Position numbers and translations under genes: made by a program. Of a stretch of 64,000 bases of DNA, positions 1-10,222 are shown in pieces. The stretch covers positions 28,864,640 through 28,928,639 of the forward strand of contig NC_058342.1 of NCBI RefSeq assembly GCF_905475395.1, read 5' to 3'. Numbering within the stretch: position 1 is the stretch's first letter; each line of letters opens with the position of its first letter. Source of the stretch: Chrysoperla carnea (taxonomy: Eukaryota; Arthropoda; Insecta; Neuroptera; Chrysopidae). Under the pieces are notes generated by a model. That model did no database searches, was not told the DNA's origin, and worked only from the letters and a program-made list of their open reading frames with translations.

Positions 1-183
1 TCATTAAAACTCATTTGCGCTCACTGCTTACATTCGATGAATGCTATCTATTTGAAACAGTTGAAACAAAACGATTCGCATCGTGTAAACAGGACTTTAA
101 TTGTACCCCACAGAGTAAACAATTTTTGACATATTTAATGGGAAAAAAACTTCAAAACTTCAAAAATCAGACAAAAACAAACC

Positions 184-1551
184 ATGACCATGTCATGCCA
201 TGAAGGAAATATCGCCCCTTTAATAAACTACGAAAACATCAAAATTGAAGAAATAATTATCGAAACAGAACCGAAAATTAAAGAAGAAAAAACCGAAAAC
301 TATCAACAACAAATTAAAAATGAAAATTTTGAAATTGAAGAACTACATTCTGAACTGATAATAAAAGAAGAAATATTGGAGGAAACGGAGGAATCTTATT
401 TTTGTGATAAAACATTTACGGATCAAAACGATTTAGTTCACCATCAAGTGAAAAACAGTGGGAAACGATTTTCATGTGACGTTTGTAAAGAAACATTTAC
501 CTGTAAAAGCAGTTTAAAAACACATCAAAGAACACATACTGGAGAAAAGCCGTTTTCATGTGATGTTTGTAGCGAAAAATTTACAAATGGGGCTAGTTTA
601 TATTATCATAAAAATAGTCATACTGGACGTTTTTCTTGTGATATTTGTGACCGGACATTTACCGCTAAATCAAGTTTAAATATACATAAGAAGACTCATT
701 CTGGAGTGAAACCAATTTCATGTGACATTTGTGACCAAACTTTTACATTTAAAAGTAGTTTAATAACACATAAGAGAACCCACACTGGAGAAAAACCGTT
801 TTCTTGTGATGTTTGTAGCGAAAAATTTATAAATGGGGCTAGTTTACATTATCATAAAATTACTCACACCGGGCAACGTTTTTCATGTGACGAATGTGAT
901 CGAACATTTACCTCGAAAACCAGTTTGAACATTCATAAAAAAACTCATACTGGAGAAAAACCATTTTCGTGTGATTTTTGTGACAAAAAATTTACCACTA
1001 AAGGAAATTTAAATAAACATAATCGTATTCACACGGGAGAAGCAGTTTATTCATGTGACTTTTGTGAGAAGAAATTTATCCATCGAAGCAGTTTAATTTA
1101 CCATAAAAATAATCATACTGCAGGACATAAACAGTTTTCATGTGACAGTTGCGATAAAAAATTTACCGCTAAAAGTAGTTTAAAACAACATAAATTAATT
1201 CATACGGGCGAAGCAATTTATTCATGTGAAATTTGTAATAAGAAATTTGTTCATCGAAGCAGTTTACATGCACATAAAAAACGTCATACTGGGGAAAAAT
1301 TTCCATGCGATACTTGTGATAAGGTTTTTAAGTCGAAAGACTATTTAATTAAACATAAACATGTTCATACGGGAGAAAAACCATTTTCGTGTGATTTTTG
1401 TGACCAAAAATTTATCACTAAAGAACATTTAAATAAGCATAATCGTATTAAACCATTTTCATGTGATGCTTGTGAACAAAAATTTACTACACAAACTAAT
1501 TTAGTTGAACATAAATGTATACATACTGTAAATACAGTGGAACCTCGTTAA
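184..1551 (+). CDS. C2H2 zinc-finger protein, 455 aa, single exon as seen
   Basis: Probable DNA-binding transcriptional regulator of the nucleus. The first 100 or so residues are acidic and Lys/Glu-rich (repeated IKEE/IIKEE motifs, possible sumoylation sites) and show no KRAB, BTB or ZAD domain. They are followed by C2H2 fingers of the form C-x2-C-x12-H-x3-H. I count 12 complete fingers, one degenerate unit before finger 1 (first Cys lost, YFCDKTF) and one near the end that lacks its second His (HNRI runs straight into KPFSC). Most linkers are TGEKPF-like; two are shortened (HTGRFSC). Fingers 2-3 and 5-6 are near copies (CDVCSEKF, NGASL, then CDRTF), which shows an internal two-finger duplication. 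ATG at 184 is preceded by AAACC, a good insect start context; ATG at 190 is an in-frame alternative. An upstream 5' exon cannot be excluded. The last five residues and TAA lie inside a MITE (1535-1896). No direct orthologue recognised. Confidence 0.88.
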   Translation: MTMSCHEGNIAPLINYENIKIEEIIIETEPKIKEEKTENYQQQIKNENFEIEELHSELIIKEEILEETEESYFCDKTFTDQNDLVHHQVKNSGKRFSCDVCKETFTCKSSLKTHQRTHTGEKPFSCDVCSEKFTNGASLYYHKNSHTGRFSCDICDRTFTAKSSLNIHKKTHSGVKPISCDICDQTFTFKSSLITHKRTHTGEKPFSCDVCSEKFINGASLHYHKITHTGQRFSCDECDRTFTSKTSLNIHKKTHTGEKPFSCDFCDKKFTTKGNLNKHNRIHTGEAVYSCDFCEKKFIHRSSLIYHKNNHTAGHKQFSCDSCDKKFTAKSSLKQHKLIHTGEAIYSCEICNKKFVHRSSLHAHKKRHTGEKFPCDTCDKVFKSKDYLIKHKHVHTGEKPFSCDFCDQKFITKEHLNKHNRIKPFSCDACEQKFTTQTNLVEHKCIHTVNTVEPR

Positions 1552-1896
1552 GATGTAATCTTCAATAAATCGAAAAAAAATGCCATTCTTTACGCTGAAC
1601 CCCTTAATACGAGGTATCTCGAATTTTTTAGATATTGTAGCTCGAAAAAGATGTTATTTGCCTGGCGAGGTATAGATAGTACATATTTATACTCTGTAAC
1701 TCGAATTTCAAAAAGCAGACTTCGTAAGTTAGTAAAATATAATGGCATCGTAATTAGTAAAATATAATCGCGCCTTTCTAAGTCGAAATTTTAGCAATTA
1801 AATTCTGGTATCTCGAACTTTTTATTAAGTCAAAAACTCATTAACTAGAAAATTTTTTGCATTTACCTTGAGGTTCGAGTTGTCGAGGCTCCACTG
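1535..1896. mobile_element. pogo/Tc1-mariner-like MITE, TA-flanked, overlaps zinc-finger stop codon
   Basis: Starts CAGTGGAACCTCGTTAAG and ends with the inverted form (CGAGGCTCCACTG), with TA on both outer sides (1533-1534 and 1897-1898). The 362-bp interior is AT-rich and has no coding capacity, so it is non-autonomous. It supplies the zinc-finger stop codon (TAA 1549-1551) and an AATAAA at 1564-1569. Four further elements in the window have related termini. Confidence 0.8.
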
Positions 1897-1909
1897 TATT
1901 ATCAAAGAT

Positions 1910-1915
1910 AATAAA
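1910..1915 (+). promoter_or_regulatory. candidate poly(A) signal of the zinc-finger gene
   Basis: AATAAA just beyond the MITE. The MITE also carries AATAAA at 1564-1569, closer to the stop codon. Either could be used; the choice decides whether the MITE is mostly in the 3'UTR. Confidence 0.4.
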
Positions 1916-1916
1916 T

Positions 1917-3630
1917 GAGAACTCTAGGATATATCGAAGTAAATTTTTATTTTGGCAATTTCTTTTTTTCTCTTCAAACAAAATATTTCGTTATGCTACA
2001 GAATTTCGATAACAATAACAAAGTAGGTTTCTTCCAATCTTATATTTATTTTTCTTGAAACTGTTTATTTCCAAATTTTCAAATATATAAAAGTTTAAAA
2101 AAAATTGTAATGTTTTTTACAATAAAATAAATCTCCAGCAAGAAAATCAGTTTTTACTTTAATGTCCCAGAAGAATATTTTCAGGTCTGCAAGTGTTTCT
2201 TATCGATCCATTAAAAAGTTGGTTCACGATTGCAATAAAGCTTCTACCAAGAATTTCATCTAAAGTTGAATCGTGTGAACACGATTTAAGGAACTTATTT
2301 TAGTTACTATCTCTAGCGGTTGAAGCGACACACTCGGGAAAAAATCATCAATTTTGGATGAAACTTTAAACGATAGAAATTCAAACTTTTAGGTGCAGTT
2401 GCGACACGAGTTTCCAGAGCTTTTACTCGGGGTTTCTGTGAATACTCCGAACCGGCAATATTTCAAAAGAAAATCAGCAATTCTCTGTGAAAATATAGCT
2501 AAAATTCTACAACTCCGATAAAATTCCGCGTTTCTACCACCAAACGGAGTATTGCTGGTGGTTTTTTTTGGAATTAGCGGTGTTCTCAGAGAGTATTCAC
2601 GGAAACCCCAAGAAAAAGCCGTTGGAATCTGGACAATCGATAGAGAAACCACTAGAGAAGGAATATAAGAAGTTAAGGACAGAGTTACTCGTTAATACAA
2701 CTTGTTTATACTAAAATCTACGAAACCTGTAGTGAGAACATGCGTTTCAACAGTATCTAACGGCTATCTAACGTTAACGCTTTCTTTAACATTAGTTTTC
2801 TTTAAAAACCTCCTAGAACGCTAGGTAAAAAGTTAAAGCGTTTTTTACGTAGATTTCTAATACGTAGTCGGAGCTGGTGAAAAATTAATTGTTTTTCCCC
2901 TGTGATTGCGTTCATTCACTGATTCACGCCTTGCCCACTCTTTTAATGAGGTCGAGTTAGCACGGAGCTGAGGTTTTTTGACTTTTTGATTAACCCTGTA
3001 AAGACTCAAACTAAACACACGAATATGATTATGACAAGGACATAGAGGAGCTCAATGACATTTATTATCCTTCTTAATCCTCTTTGAGAGGTGGTTCTCA
3101 CTCTGTTACCACAGTAAATATTCAAAGGGTACGTTACATTTACAATGACATGTATGTAAAACCATGTAAAACAGGCTTTATGAAAACAAACATCATATGA
3201 TATATTTTAAAGGCGGTTTAAATCAAATTTACAATATTGGTAATTTCTATTTTAAGAAACTTCCTAAATAAAAATTTCTTTTGTGTCCAATATTTGGTTC
3301 AAAATTGTAATTGAAACAATCGAACACGTAACTCTATCGCTAATAATCAAATTTTGAATTCGAATCGAAATTCCCAAAATGAATATTTTTTGCTGCCATT
3401 CTCTTCAAATATGAAATATAGCTTCAATTTGCAAATATACTCAAATGAGCTTTACACATACCATACAAATACCGCAAATTTATCTATAAAGTAAATAGAT
3501 AAAACTTATAACATGTTATACCTTTGCCCCCTCCCACCACTAAGTTTAAAGTTTGATTATTTTTGTTAGACGTGATTCCAAAGACCAAAATATATTATTA
3601 ATTAATAAAAAAAATTTTATTAAAACAAAA
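1917..3630. other. intergenic, repeat-derived, no gene seen
   Basis: No reading frame with coding character. It contains an inverted-repeat element (2411-2628) and, at about 2870-2940, an inverted copy of a sequence also found at about 8319-8380. The promoter of the succinyl-CoA synthetase gene must lie at the right end, but no TATA box or initiator is recognisable. Confidence 0.6.
2411..2628. repeat. inverted-repeat (fold-back) element
   Basis: The left arm contains GCTTTTACTCGGGGTTTCTG followed by TGAATACTC (from about 2419). The right arm, ending near 2619, reads as GCTTTTTCTTGGGGTTTCCG then TGAATACTC on the opposite strand. The arms are about 35-45 bp with few mismatches around an AT-rich core. 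This fits a MITE; no clear target-site duplication was found. Confidence 0.55.
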
Positions 3631-6600
3631 ATGGCTGTGTTTTTAACCAGTAAATCTACGATATTTCAACCAATTTTAAGAAATGTAAGTTGAAATTTTA
3701 GTTGCAATGACCCGGTTTTCCCCGGTATTTTATATACCAAATATGTTACATAAAATTTGAAACTCAAATAGTTGTAGCAAAAATCTAGGTTTAATTGACA
3801 TATTAATTAAATATAATCCAATTTTTAATTAGCAATTAGATAATAAGATTTATAAATCCTAACCTCTATTTTTTAAAGCTTTTTAAAGTATCGGCATGTA
3901 ATTTGAATTTATTGGAATACCAAAGTAAAAATTTGCTTGAAGAACATGATATTGAAATACAAAAATTTGTACTGATTGACAGTCCCAAAGATATTGAGAA
4001 AAATCTTAAACAATTTCGTAAGTATTTATTTACAAAAATAGATATTTTGATTACGCTTGTCTGATGCAATTTTTTTGTTTATTGCTTTTAGAAGCTAAAG
4101 AATACGTAATTAAAGCTCAAGTTTTAGCCGGTGGTCGTGGAAAAGGATATTTTGATAATGGATTCAAAAGTGGGGTACATATCACAAAAGAGTAAGTTCA
4201 AAAATTTATACCAAAGGAAATTCGTATATTTGCTTTTATCTCAATGTATTTTGCTATCAGAAATGCATTCAGATTATTATGAAGAAAATGCTATTTAATG
4301 AAAAATTTTCCAAAAATTGACAGCCAATTATTAATAAAATAAGAAAAGTGTAGCTAAAATATAAAATCATTCCCGTTCTTGGTTTTTTTGACACATGGAA
4401 TATTTATTAAAAAGAACGGGAAGGGACGGGCAGCTGATACTAAGAAAAAACTCTTCGTTAACATTAACTCAATTCACTAACGAATTTTCAATTCTTACTC
4501 AATTTAGAGATGCGTAGCCCTAAAGCGAAAAACAATATTCCGGAATAAAAAAGAGGGATTAGGTCTAGAAAGTCAACACCTCCAAAAGGCTTGACATTAT
4601 CTGAACATACTTACTTTTCAATTCTGAAGCTCAATTTAGAAGGGTTCTGGAGATGCGCAAAGTAATGAAACGTCGAAAAAAGCAAAAAATGTAACCAGAA
4701 ACAAATTAAACATCCCCAAAACCTCATAAATCGTGTTAATAAAACGCACCTATCTACGTTGACTTGCGATTCAGTACCCAAATCTACATTTTAGGGGGAA
4801 ATATGATTAAAACGAAGAGACGGATGTAGACTTCATCTCCTCGCACTTTTGACTCACCTTTAATTACTTCATCCGTTAAATATTTTTTTTGATCATTACG
4901 TAACTTTTTTATATTTTTTATTTACAGTCGTAAGGCGATTGAGAAAATTGTGGAAAACATGATTGGACATCGTTTAATTACCAAACAAACACCCAAAGAG
5001 GGTATATTGGTATCGAAAGTAATGGTTGGTGAGAGTGTAAATATCATACGTGAAACATATCTTTGTATATTATTGGATCGTCAAGCGAATGGACCCGTCA
5101 TTGTGGCATCACCCGCCGGTGGTGTTGATATTGAAGCCGTTGCCGAGAAAACACCGGAATTATTGAAAGTTACACCAATTGACATTAACAAAGGTAATAA
5201 TTAAAAGCAGGGAAAGGGAATAGTTACAGAAAATTTAAACTTTAAAATAAGAAAATTCCGGAAAATAAATGATATTAAGGTGAGCTTGCCATAATCACTT
5301 TCTGATTTCAAACGTCGAGCATTTGGTTATAAAAATAATAAGCTTTGAGAAGAGTGACGTCTCTCTTAACGACACTCTAATCCGGTAGCCCTATAATGGT
5401 GCACAACCGAAAGGATGAATGAACCAGAAGAGTGTGGGGTCCTGGTCCCGGAATTAAGCACTAAAGTGATAGCTAGCGAAAAACTGACATAACAGCTGAA
5501 AAGAATGACCCCAAATTAGTGGGTTTCAAAAAAAATTCCAATTAGATCGGATCAAATTTGTTTGCGTTATCCAAAAAATCAAATTTTTTAACTTTATGAC
5601 GTCATCAGAATCCAAAAAATTTAATTTTGCTCTATCACATTCAAATATTATCCAATTTTTATAAACCAAGTATGTAATTCTACTAAATTTGGGTCATACT
5701 TTTCAAATTTGTGATCTAAATTAACCTAGTTTTAATGGGTTGAAAGAATGTAGGGTCCTGGTCCCTGAATTAAGAATATAAGTGATAGCTAGTGAAAAAC
5801 TGACATCTCAGCTGAAAAGAACGATGCAAAATTAGTGGGTTTTAAAAAAAATTCCAATTAGATCGGATCAAATTTCTCTGCGTTATCTAAAAAATCAAAT
5901 TTTTTAACTTTATGACGTCATCAGAATCCAAAAAATTTAATTTTGCTCTATCACATCCAAATTTTATCCAATTTTGATAAACAAAGTATGTAATCCTACT
6001 AAATTTGGGTCATACTTTTCAAATTTGTGATCATAATTAACCTAGCTTTAATAGGTTTCAAGAATGTGGGGTACTGGTCCCGGAATTAAGCATATAAGTG
6101 ATGGCTAGCGAAAAACTGACATCACAGCTGAAAAGAATGACCCAAAGTAAGTGGGTTTCAAAAAAAATTCCAATTAGATCGGATCAAATTTGCCTGTGCT
6201 ATCAAAAAAATCGAATTTTTTAACTTTATGACGTCTGGGAGAGATTAGTAAATTGAAGCTGTTTTAAACTACGCCGTAACAAACCAGGCTACTAGGGTTG
6301 ACATAAATAAACAAATTTTATTAAATAATTGGAAAAAGGTTGGAACTTATTTATTTATGCAAGGAAAATATATTACTTCTGCTTTGGATTCAAAAGATTC
6401 AAAAATAATTTTTTTTTGTAGGTGTTACTGATGAAATCGCATCAGAAGTCGCTGATTTCTTAAAATTTTCTGGTGATCTAAAGAAACAAGCAATGAAACA
6501 AATAAAAAATTTATACGAATTATTCGTAACCGCTGATTGTGTCCAATTAGAAATCAACCCCCTAGTTGAAACAGACGATAATAAAGTAATCTGCGTTGAT

Positions 6601-7122
6601 GCAAAATTAAATTTCGATGATAACGCCGCATTTCGACAAAAGAAATTATTCGCACAAGAAGATACATCCGAAAGTGATCCCCGTGAAATTGAAGCTGCCA
6701 AATGGAATTTGAATTATATCCAATTGGATGGAAATATTGGGTGTTTGGTGAATGGAGCCGGTCTTGCCATGGCTACCATGGACATTATCAAGTTACATGG
6801 TGGTAATCCAGCCAATTTTCTAGACGTAGGTGGTTCAGTTCAAGAGAATCAAGTTAAAGCTGCTTTTGATATCCTGCAGCAGGATAAAAACCTTAAAGCA
6901 ATCCTTGTAAATATTTTTGGAGGCATTGTGAATTGTGCCACAATTGCCAACGGTATTGTAAACGCGTCACGTGGTACAAAACTTCGAGTGCCCTTAATTG
7001 TCCGTTTAGAGGGTACTAATGTTACAGCAGCGAAAAAAATTATCGCCGAATCTGGTTTGCCAATAATTAGTGCAAATGATTTGGAAGACGCTGCTCAAAA
7101 AGCCGTACAAAGCATATCGTAA
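3631..7122 (+). CDS. succinyl-CoA synthetase (GDP-forming) beta subunit, mitochondrial
   Basis: TCA-cycle enzyme of the mitochondrial matrix: with the alpha subunit it converts succinyl-CoA, GDP and phosphate to succinate, CoA and GTP. Exons by phase: 3631-3684, 3879-4017, 4092-4191, 4928-5193, 6422-7122; total 1260 nt, 419 aa, close to the mammalian length. Residues 1 to about 25 are a plausible mitochondrial presequence. The ATP-grasp part starts [10 protein letters not shown] and carries the AGGRGKG loop; the C-terminal CoA-ligase part has [25 protein letters not shown] and VRLEGTNV. Features of the GTP form rather than the ATP paralogue are [13 protein letters not shown] instead of IMRCD, RLEGT instead of RLQGT, and Gln46 (motif IEIQKF), where ATP-specific enzymes have Pro. 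Corresponds to vertebrate SUCLG2. Intron 4 (1228 bp) contains a tandem 316-bp repeat. All junctions keep frame. Confidence 0.95.
5425..6236 (+). repeat. 316-bp tandem repeat array, about 2.6 copies, in intron 4 of the succinyl-CoA synthetase gene
   Basis: The landmark GGTCCTGG/GGTACTGG recurs at 5438, 5754 and 6070, exactly 316 bp apart, and TGACGTCA/T recurs at 5597, 5913 and 6229. The third unit stops abruptly near 6236. Related arrays or fragments lie at 48376-48940, 36290-36640 (reverse) and 63013-63122. No coding frame. Confidence 0.9.
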
Positions 7123-7303
7123 TAATTAAGTTCCTACAAAAATAATTATGGATGCTATTTTTAATTCAAAAAAGAAGAAAACTGTTCATATTTTCACAGA
7201 AAATTTAGTATTTTAAGAATAATATCACACTAACGAAAAATTTACGCTCAAATGTTAAAATTTTTATTGTTAAGCATGTTTTTTGCATTTATATGAAATT
7301 TTT

Positions 7304-7309
7304 AATAAA
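7304..7309 (+). promoter_or_regulatory. poly(A) signal of the succinyl-CoA synthetase gene
   Basis: AATAAA about 180 bp after the stop codon in an AT-rich 3'UTR, followed by a TG/T-rich stretch (TCTTGTTATATAAATGTG). Confidence 0.6.
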
Positions 7310-7319
7310 ATAGTCTTGT

Positions 7320-9034
7320 TATATAAATGTGATTCTTATTTCTTAGTGGAGTTTTGAATTTTCTTAAAGAGTATCTCTTTCAGAAAGAAGAAAATAATTA
7401 CAAAATTCTTGGACCTCTCTGTATCCCTTTAAAAAAAATCCAGAAAACGACAAAGAATTTTTTTTGGAATTTGATGAAATTTAGAATATGGGATAATAGA
7501 CCTTTTTCATGAAAAACAGAAATGCTTTTTGATAATTTTTTATGAAAATATAGGTCTAGTAGAGCCTGTTACTCAAAAATTATGCATTTTTAACAATAAA
7601 AACACTATGAACAAAATTGATAAAAAGTCACTATATTTGAAATATTTTAAAACGATTTTTTTTGGCTCCACCACACACGTGATCTGTGATGCCAATCCGA
7701 CAAGCAATGACAATAAAACAGTGTCAACAGTTGTATTAATATACCACTATTATCAAATTTAAATGACGTCAAACCAACCTTCGTGTAACATCGTGTGTTT
7801 CCGGATCGTTTTCGCCAATTTGAATTTTAATGATTTTCATTGTCTGCTTTCTCGGTCATATCGCTTAAAAAAAATCGGGGAAAAAAATTAGCCCATTTAC
7901 CAAAACATTTACTTTCATTAAAAAAAAAAAAAAAAAAAAATGTAAAGGTCTATTTTAGGCCAATAAATACAAAAATTCTTGAAATATATTGAAAAATATT
8001 CATCTACTTATTAAATGAGTTGTATTTTTATGTTTTTTGGGCCCTAATTACAATAAATATAGACACGAGGCATGCTATCAATCCGATTTTGGGCCGAAGT
8101 CTCCCATTCTCAAGGTGTATCTCCGATTTCCGACCAAAGGTAAAGGTATTTCGGAGAATTTAAACAAAAAATATAATTTTTGCTCCTTTCTCCCAAAATT
8201 GTTAAATTGTCATTCATACTTCCTAGACAAAACCCGAGTTTAGGGTGAGTCTCAAGGTAATTTGGAGTAGACGATTAGCGTGAATAAACTACACCCCATT
8301 AGAGACATGGCCAACTCGTGGATCAGTGAATGAACGCAATCACAGGGAAAAACTATTAATTTTTCACTATCTCCGCCAACGGATTTCGATTTAATTTTGT
8401 GTTTTTCTGGCTTTCTAAGATTATTCTTAACAAAGCTGAATTTTTACCGTGATTTGCCAATTACTTAAAATATCTCTTTGGGTCCGCACTTGTTTTCATG
8501 AAAATTGAGATGAATGTAAAATATAAACCTATCCATGTACCCTTTGAAGTTACTCAAAATGTCCGAAGTCAGATGATGTAGTAATAATAAAATTCTAAGC
8601 AGAAAAATTATCAGAAATTCTCCGAACTAATGTATTAGTAACGAGATAAATCTTCGTTTAATTAATTGTACCAATAATTGGCCGTATGAAGTCAAACACA
8701 TCTACTAATGAAATTAATAGTTTAATTAATTAAAATTAACGAAAGCTTATCTCGATTCGAAAATTTTTCTGCGTTATCGTTATGCGATTCTTACGGGACA
8801 CCCGTCATACCCTTGACACATATTACGTAGATACTCCAAGATAATTCAATGTAAAAAAAATTATAATATATAAAAAATTAATTTTCAAAATAAAAATAAA
8901 TAATATGATTAAGAAATAAAAACTTCCACACTGTTTAAATTAAAACGTTTTTTATTTTAGGATTCACATATTGATTACATAATATTATTTTGGTATCTAC
9001 AATTTTCGATATTTTACTTTAAACGAAATAACGA
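7320..9034. other. intergenic, no gene seen
   Basis: AT-rich DNA with an oligo(A) run at about 7920-7940. A segment at about 8319-8380 (GTGAATGAACGCAATCACAG then a run to TTTTTCAC) repeats, inverted, the sequence at 2870-2940. Short open frames here have no recognisable protein character. Confidence 0.5.
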
Positions 9035-9040
9035 TTTATT
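9035..9040 (-). promoter_or_regulatory. candidate poly(A) signal of the UQCR11-like gene
   Basis: TTTATT on the + strand (AATAAA on the minus strand), 10 bases past the stop codon. A second copy near 8951 lies at a more usual distance. Confidence 0.35.
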
Positions 9041-9050
9041 TTAAATACAT

Positions 9051-9260
9051 TTATTCTGCGGGTTTGTCTGCATCGTCTGTCTTGAATTTACCACCGTAGA
9101 ATGGAACGTATTGAAGTACAGCTTTCCAGTCGGTGAAATATAACATAAAGGCTCCTCCTGCTGCTCCAAAAATTGATGCTGATGGCATAAACGCTGACGC
9201 AACTTCTATGTGTTTTTTACCGATTTGTTTTAATGGTCCAGGTAAACCTCCGCCAGGCAT
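9051..9260 (-). CDS. cytochrome b-c1 complex subunit 10 (UQCR11-like), 69 aa
   Basis: Small subunit of mitochondrial respiratory complex III, which passes electrons from ubiquinol to cytochrome c; the UQCR11/6.4-kDa family is a one-helix protein of the inner membrane. Complete single-exon ORF with a Gly/Pro-rich N-terminus (MPGGGLPGPL), a basic stretch (KQIGKKH), one hydrophobic helix (about residues 24-42, ASIFGAAGGAFMLYFTDW) and the C-terminal block TDWKAVLQYVPFYGGKFK. That block matches the family pattern TDW-x6-VPY/F-x2-GKF-K. It is about 12 residues longer than vertebrate UQCR11 at the N-terminus. ATG at 9260 follows AAAA, a suitable start context; no upstream coding exon is needed. The assignment rests mainly on the C-terminal block. 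Confidence 0.85.
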   Translation of the reverse strand: MPGGGLPGPLKQIGKKHIEVASAFMPSASIFGAAGGAFMLYFTDWKAVLQYVPFYGGKFKTDDADKPAE

Positions 9261-10222
9261 TTTTGTTTAAAATTTTGTTTGTACTTTCGAAATGGAAGAA
9301 TTTTCTCGAAAAAAATTCGATATTGAGCTAACCTTTTTATAGTGCACAGATGATTGAAATAATCTGCATTTAGCTTCAATCAGGTGATATTTAACTCCAT
9401 CTATCGTACAAAAATGTTCAAAAGTTAGGTTTGTTCAACAAAAATAATGAAATAAGAAATATAACCGAGTTGATTGCTTAATCATCCTGCCTATACTGAG
9501 TTAATGCCCAGGATCAACGTTTAAACTGTTTATACTTAAGATTCTTATATTGTTGAAATATATAAATATCCACAAAGGTTCTACAAAGCAAGGCGATACA
9601 TATTTTAGCAACTTTTAAAACAATAAAATCAACAAACAAACTATTTGTAAGAACTTTTTGCAAAAAATGTAAAATGTATATTGGGTACCAACGTTAGGTC
9701 AACAACGAACTCGATTTGGAGAAAATGATTGATTAGTTTTAAGTTTCCGAAAAAATATGTATACATAACTGTCCACAGTAGACTAAAGAACCACTTGTGT
9801 GGGGACAATGTTCATAGCACAAGCTAATTCAATGCAAGATTTGCCGGTCGGGGTCCGAGGGCCCTTGGGGTAGGTGGTAGGGGGATTTTCGGTAGCATAT
9901 TATTTTGATTTCGAAATTGTAAAAGTGTATTTAGTTTTTTGTGACATTTTGCATTAACGATATGCAGAACAGTTTTGGATATAATTTATAGAGGCAGCAC
10001 TTACACAGTTACACTATAAATAATATTCTTTTATAGAACCAACTGAAACAAACCTAAACAACAACAAAACAACTAACTTCAAATCATAACATCCTGTGAT
10101 GATTTGACGTTTCGAAAAAAAATCATGCCACTTAAGCAAAATATTAAAATGATTAATAGTTGTTTTAATAAATTGTATAATAACACTCCAAATTAAAATA
10201 TTTATAAGGCTACAAAACAAAA
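9261..10222. other. divergent intergenic region between the UQCR11-like gene (-) and the F-box/UBC gene (+)
   Basis: The two genes are transcribed away from each other, so both promoters should lie here. No TATA box or other element stands out. A GC-richer stretch at 9840-9895 (GGGGTCCGAGGGCCCTTGG and G runs) is the only compositional anomaly. Confidence 0.5.

Noticed and set aside
7920-7940. Poly(A) run as the tail of a processed pseudogene
   Set aside because: No gene-like sequence precedes it and no duplication flanks it; ordinary A-run in AT-rich DNA.
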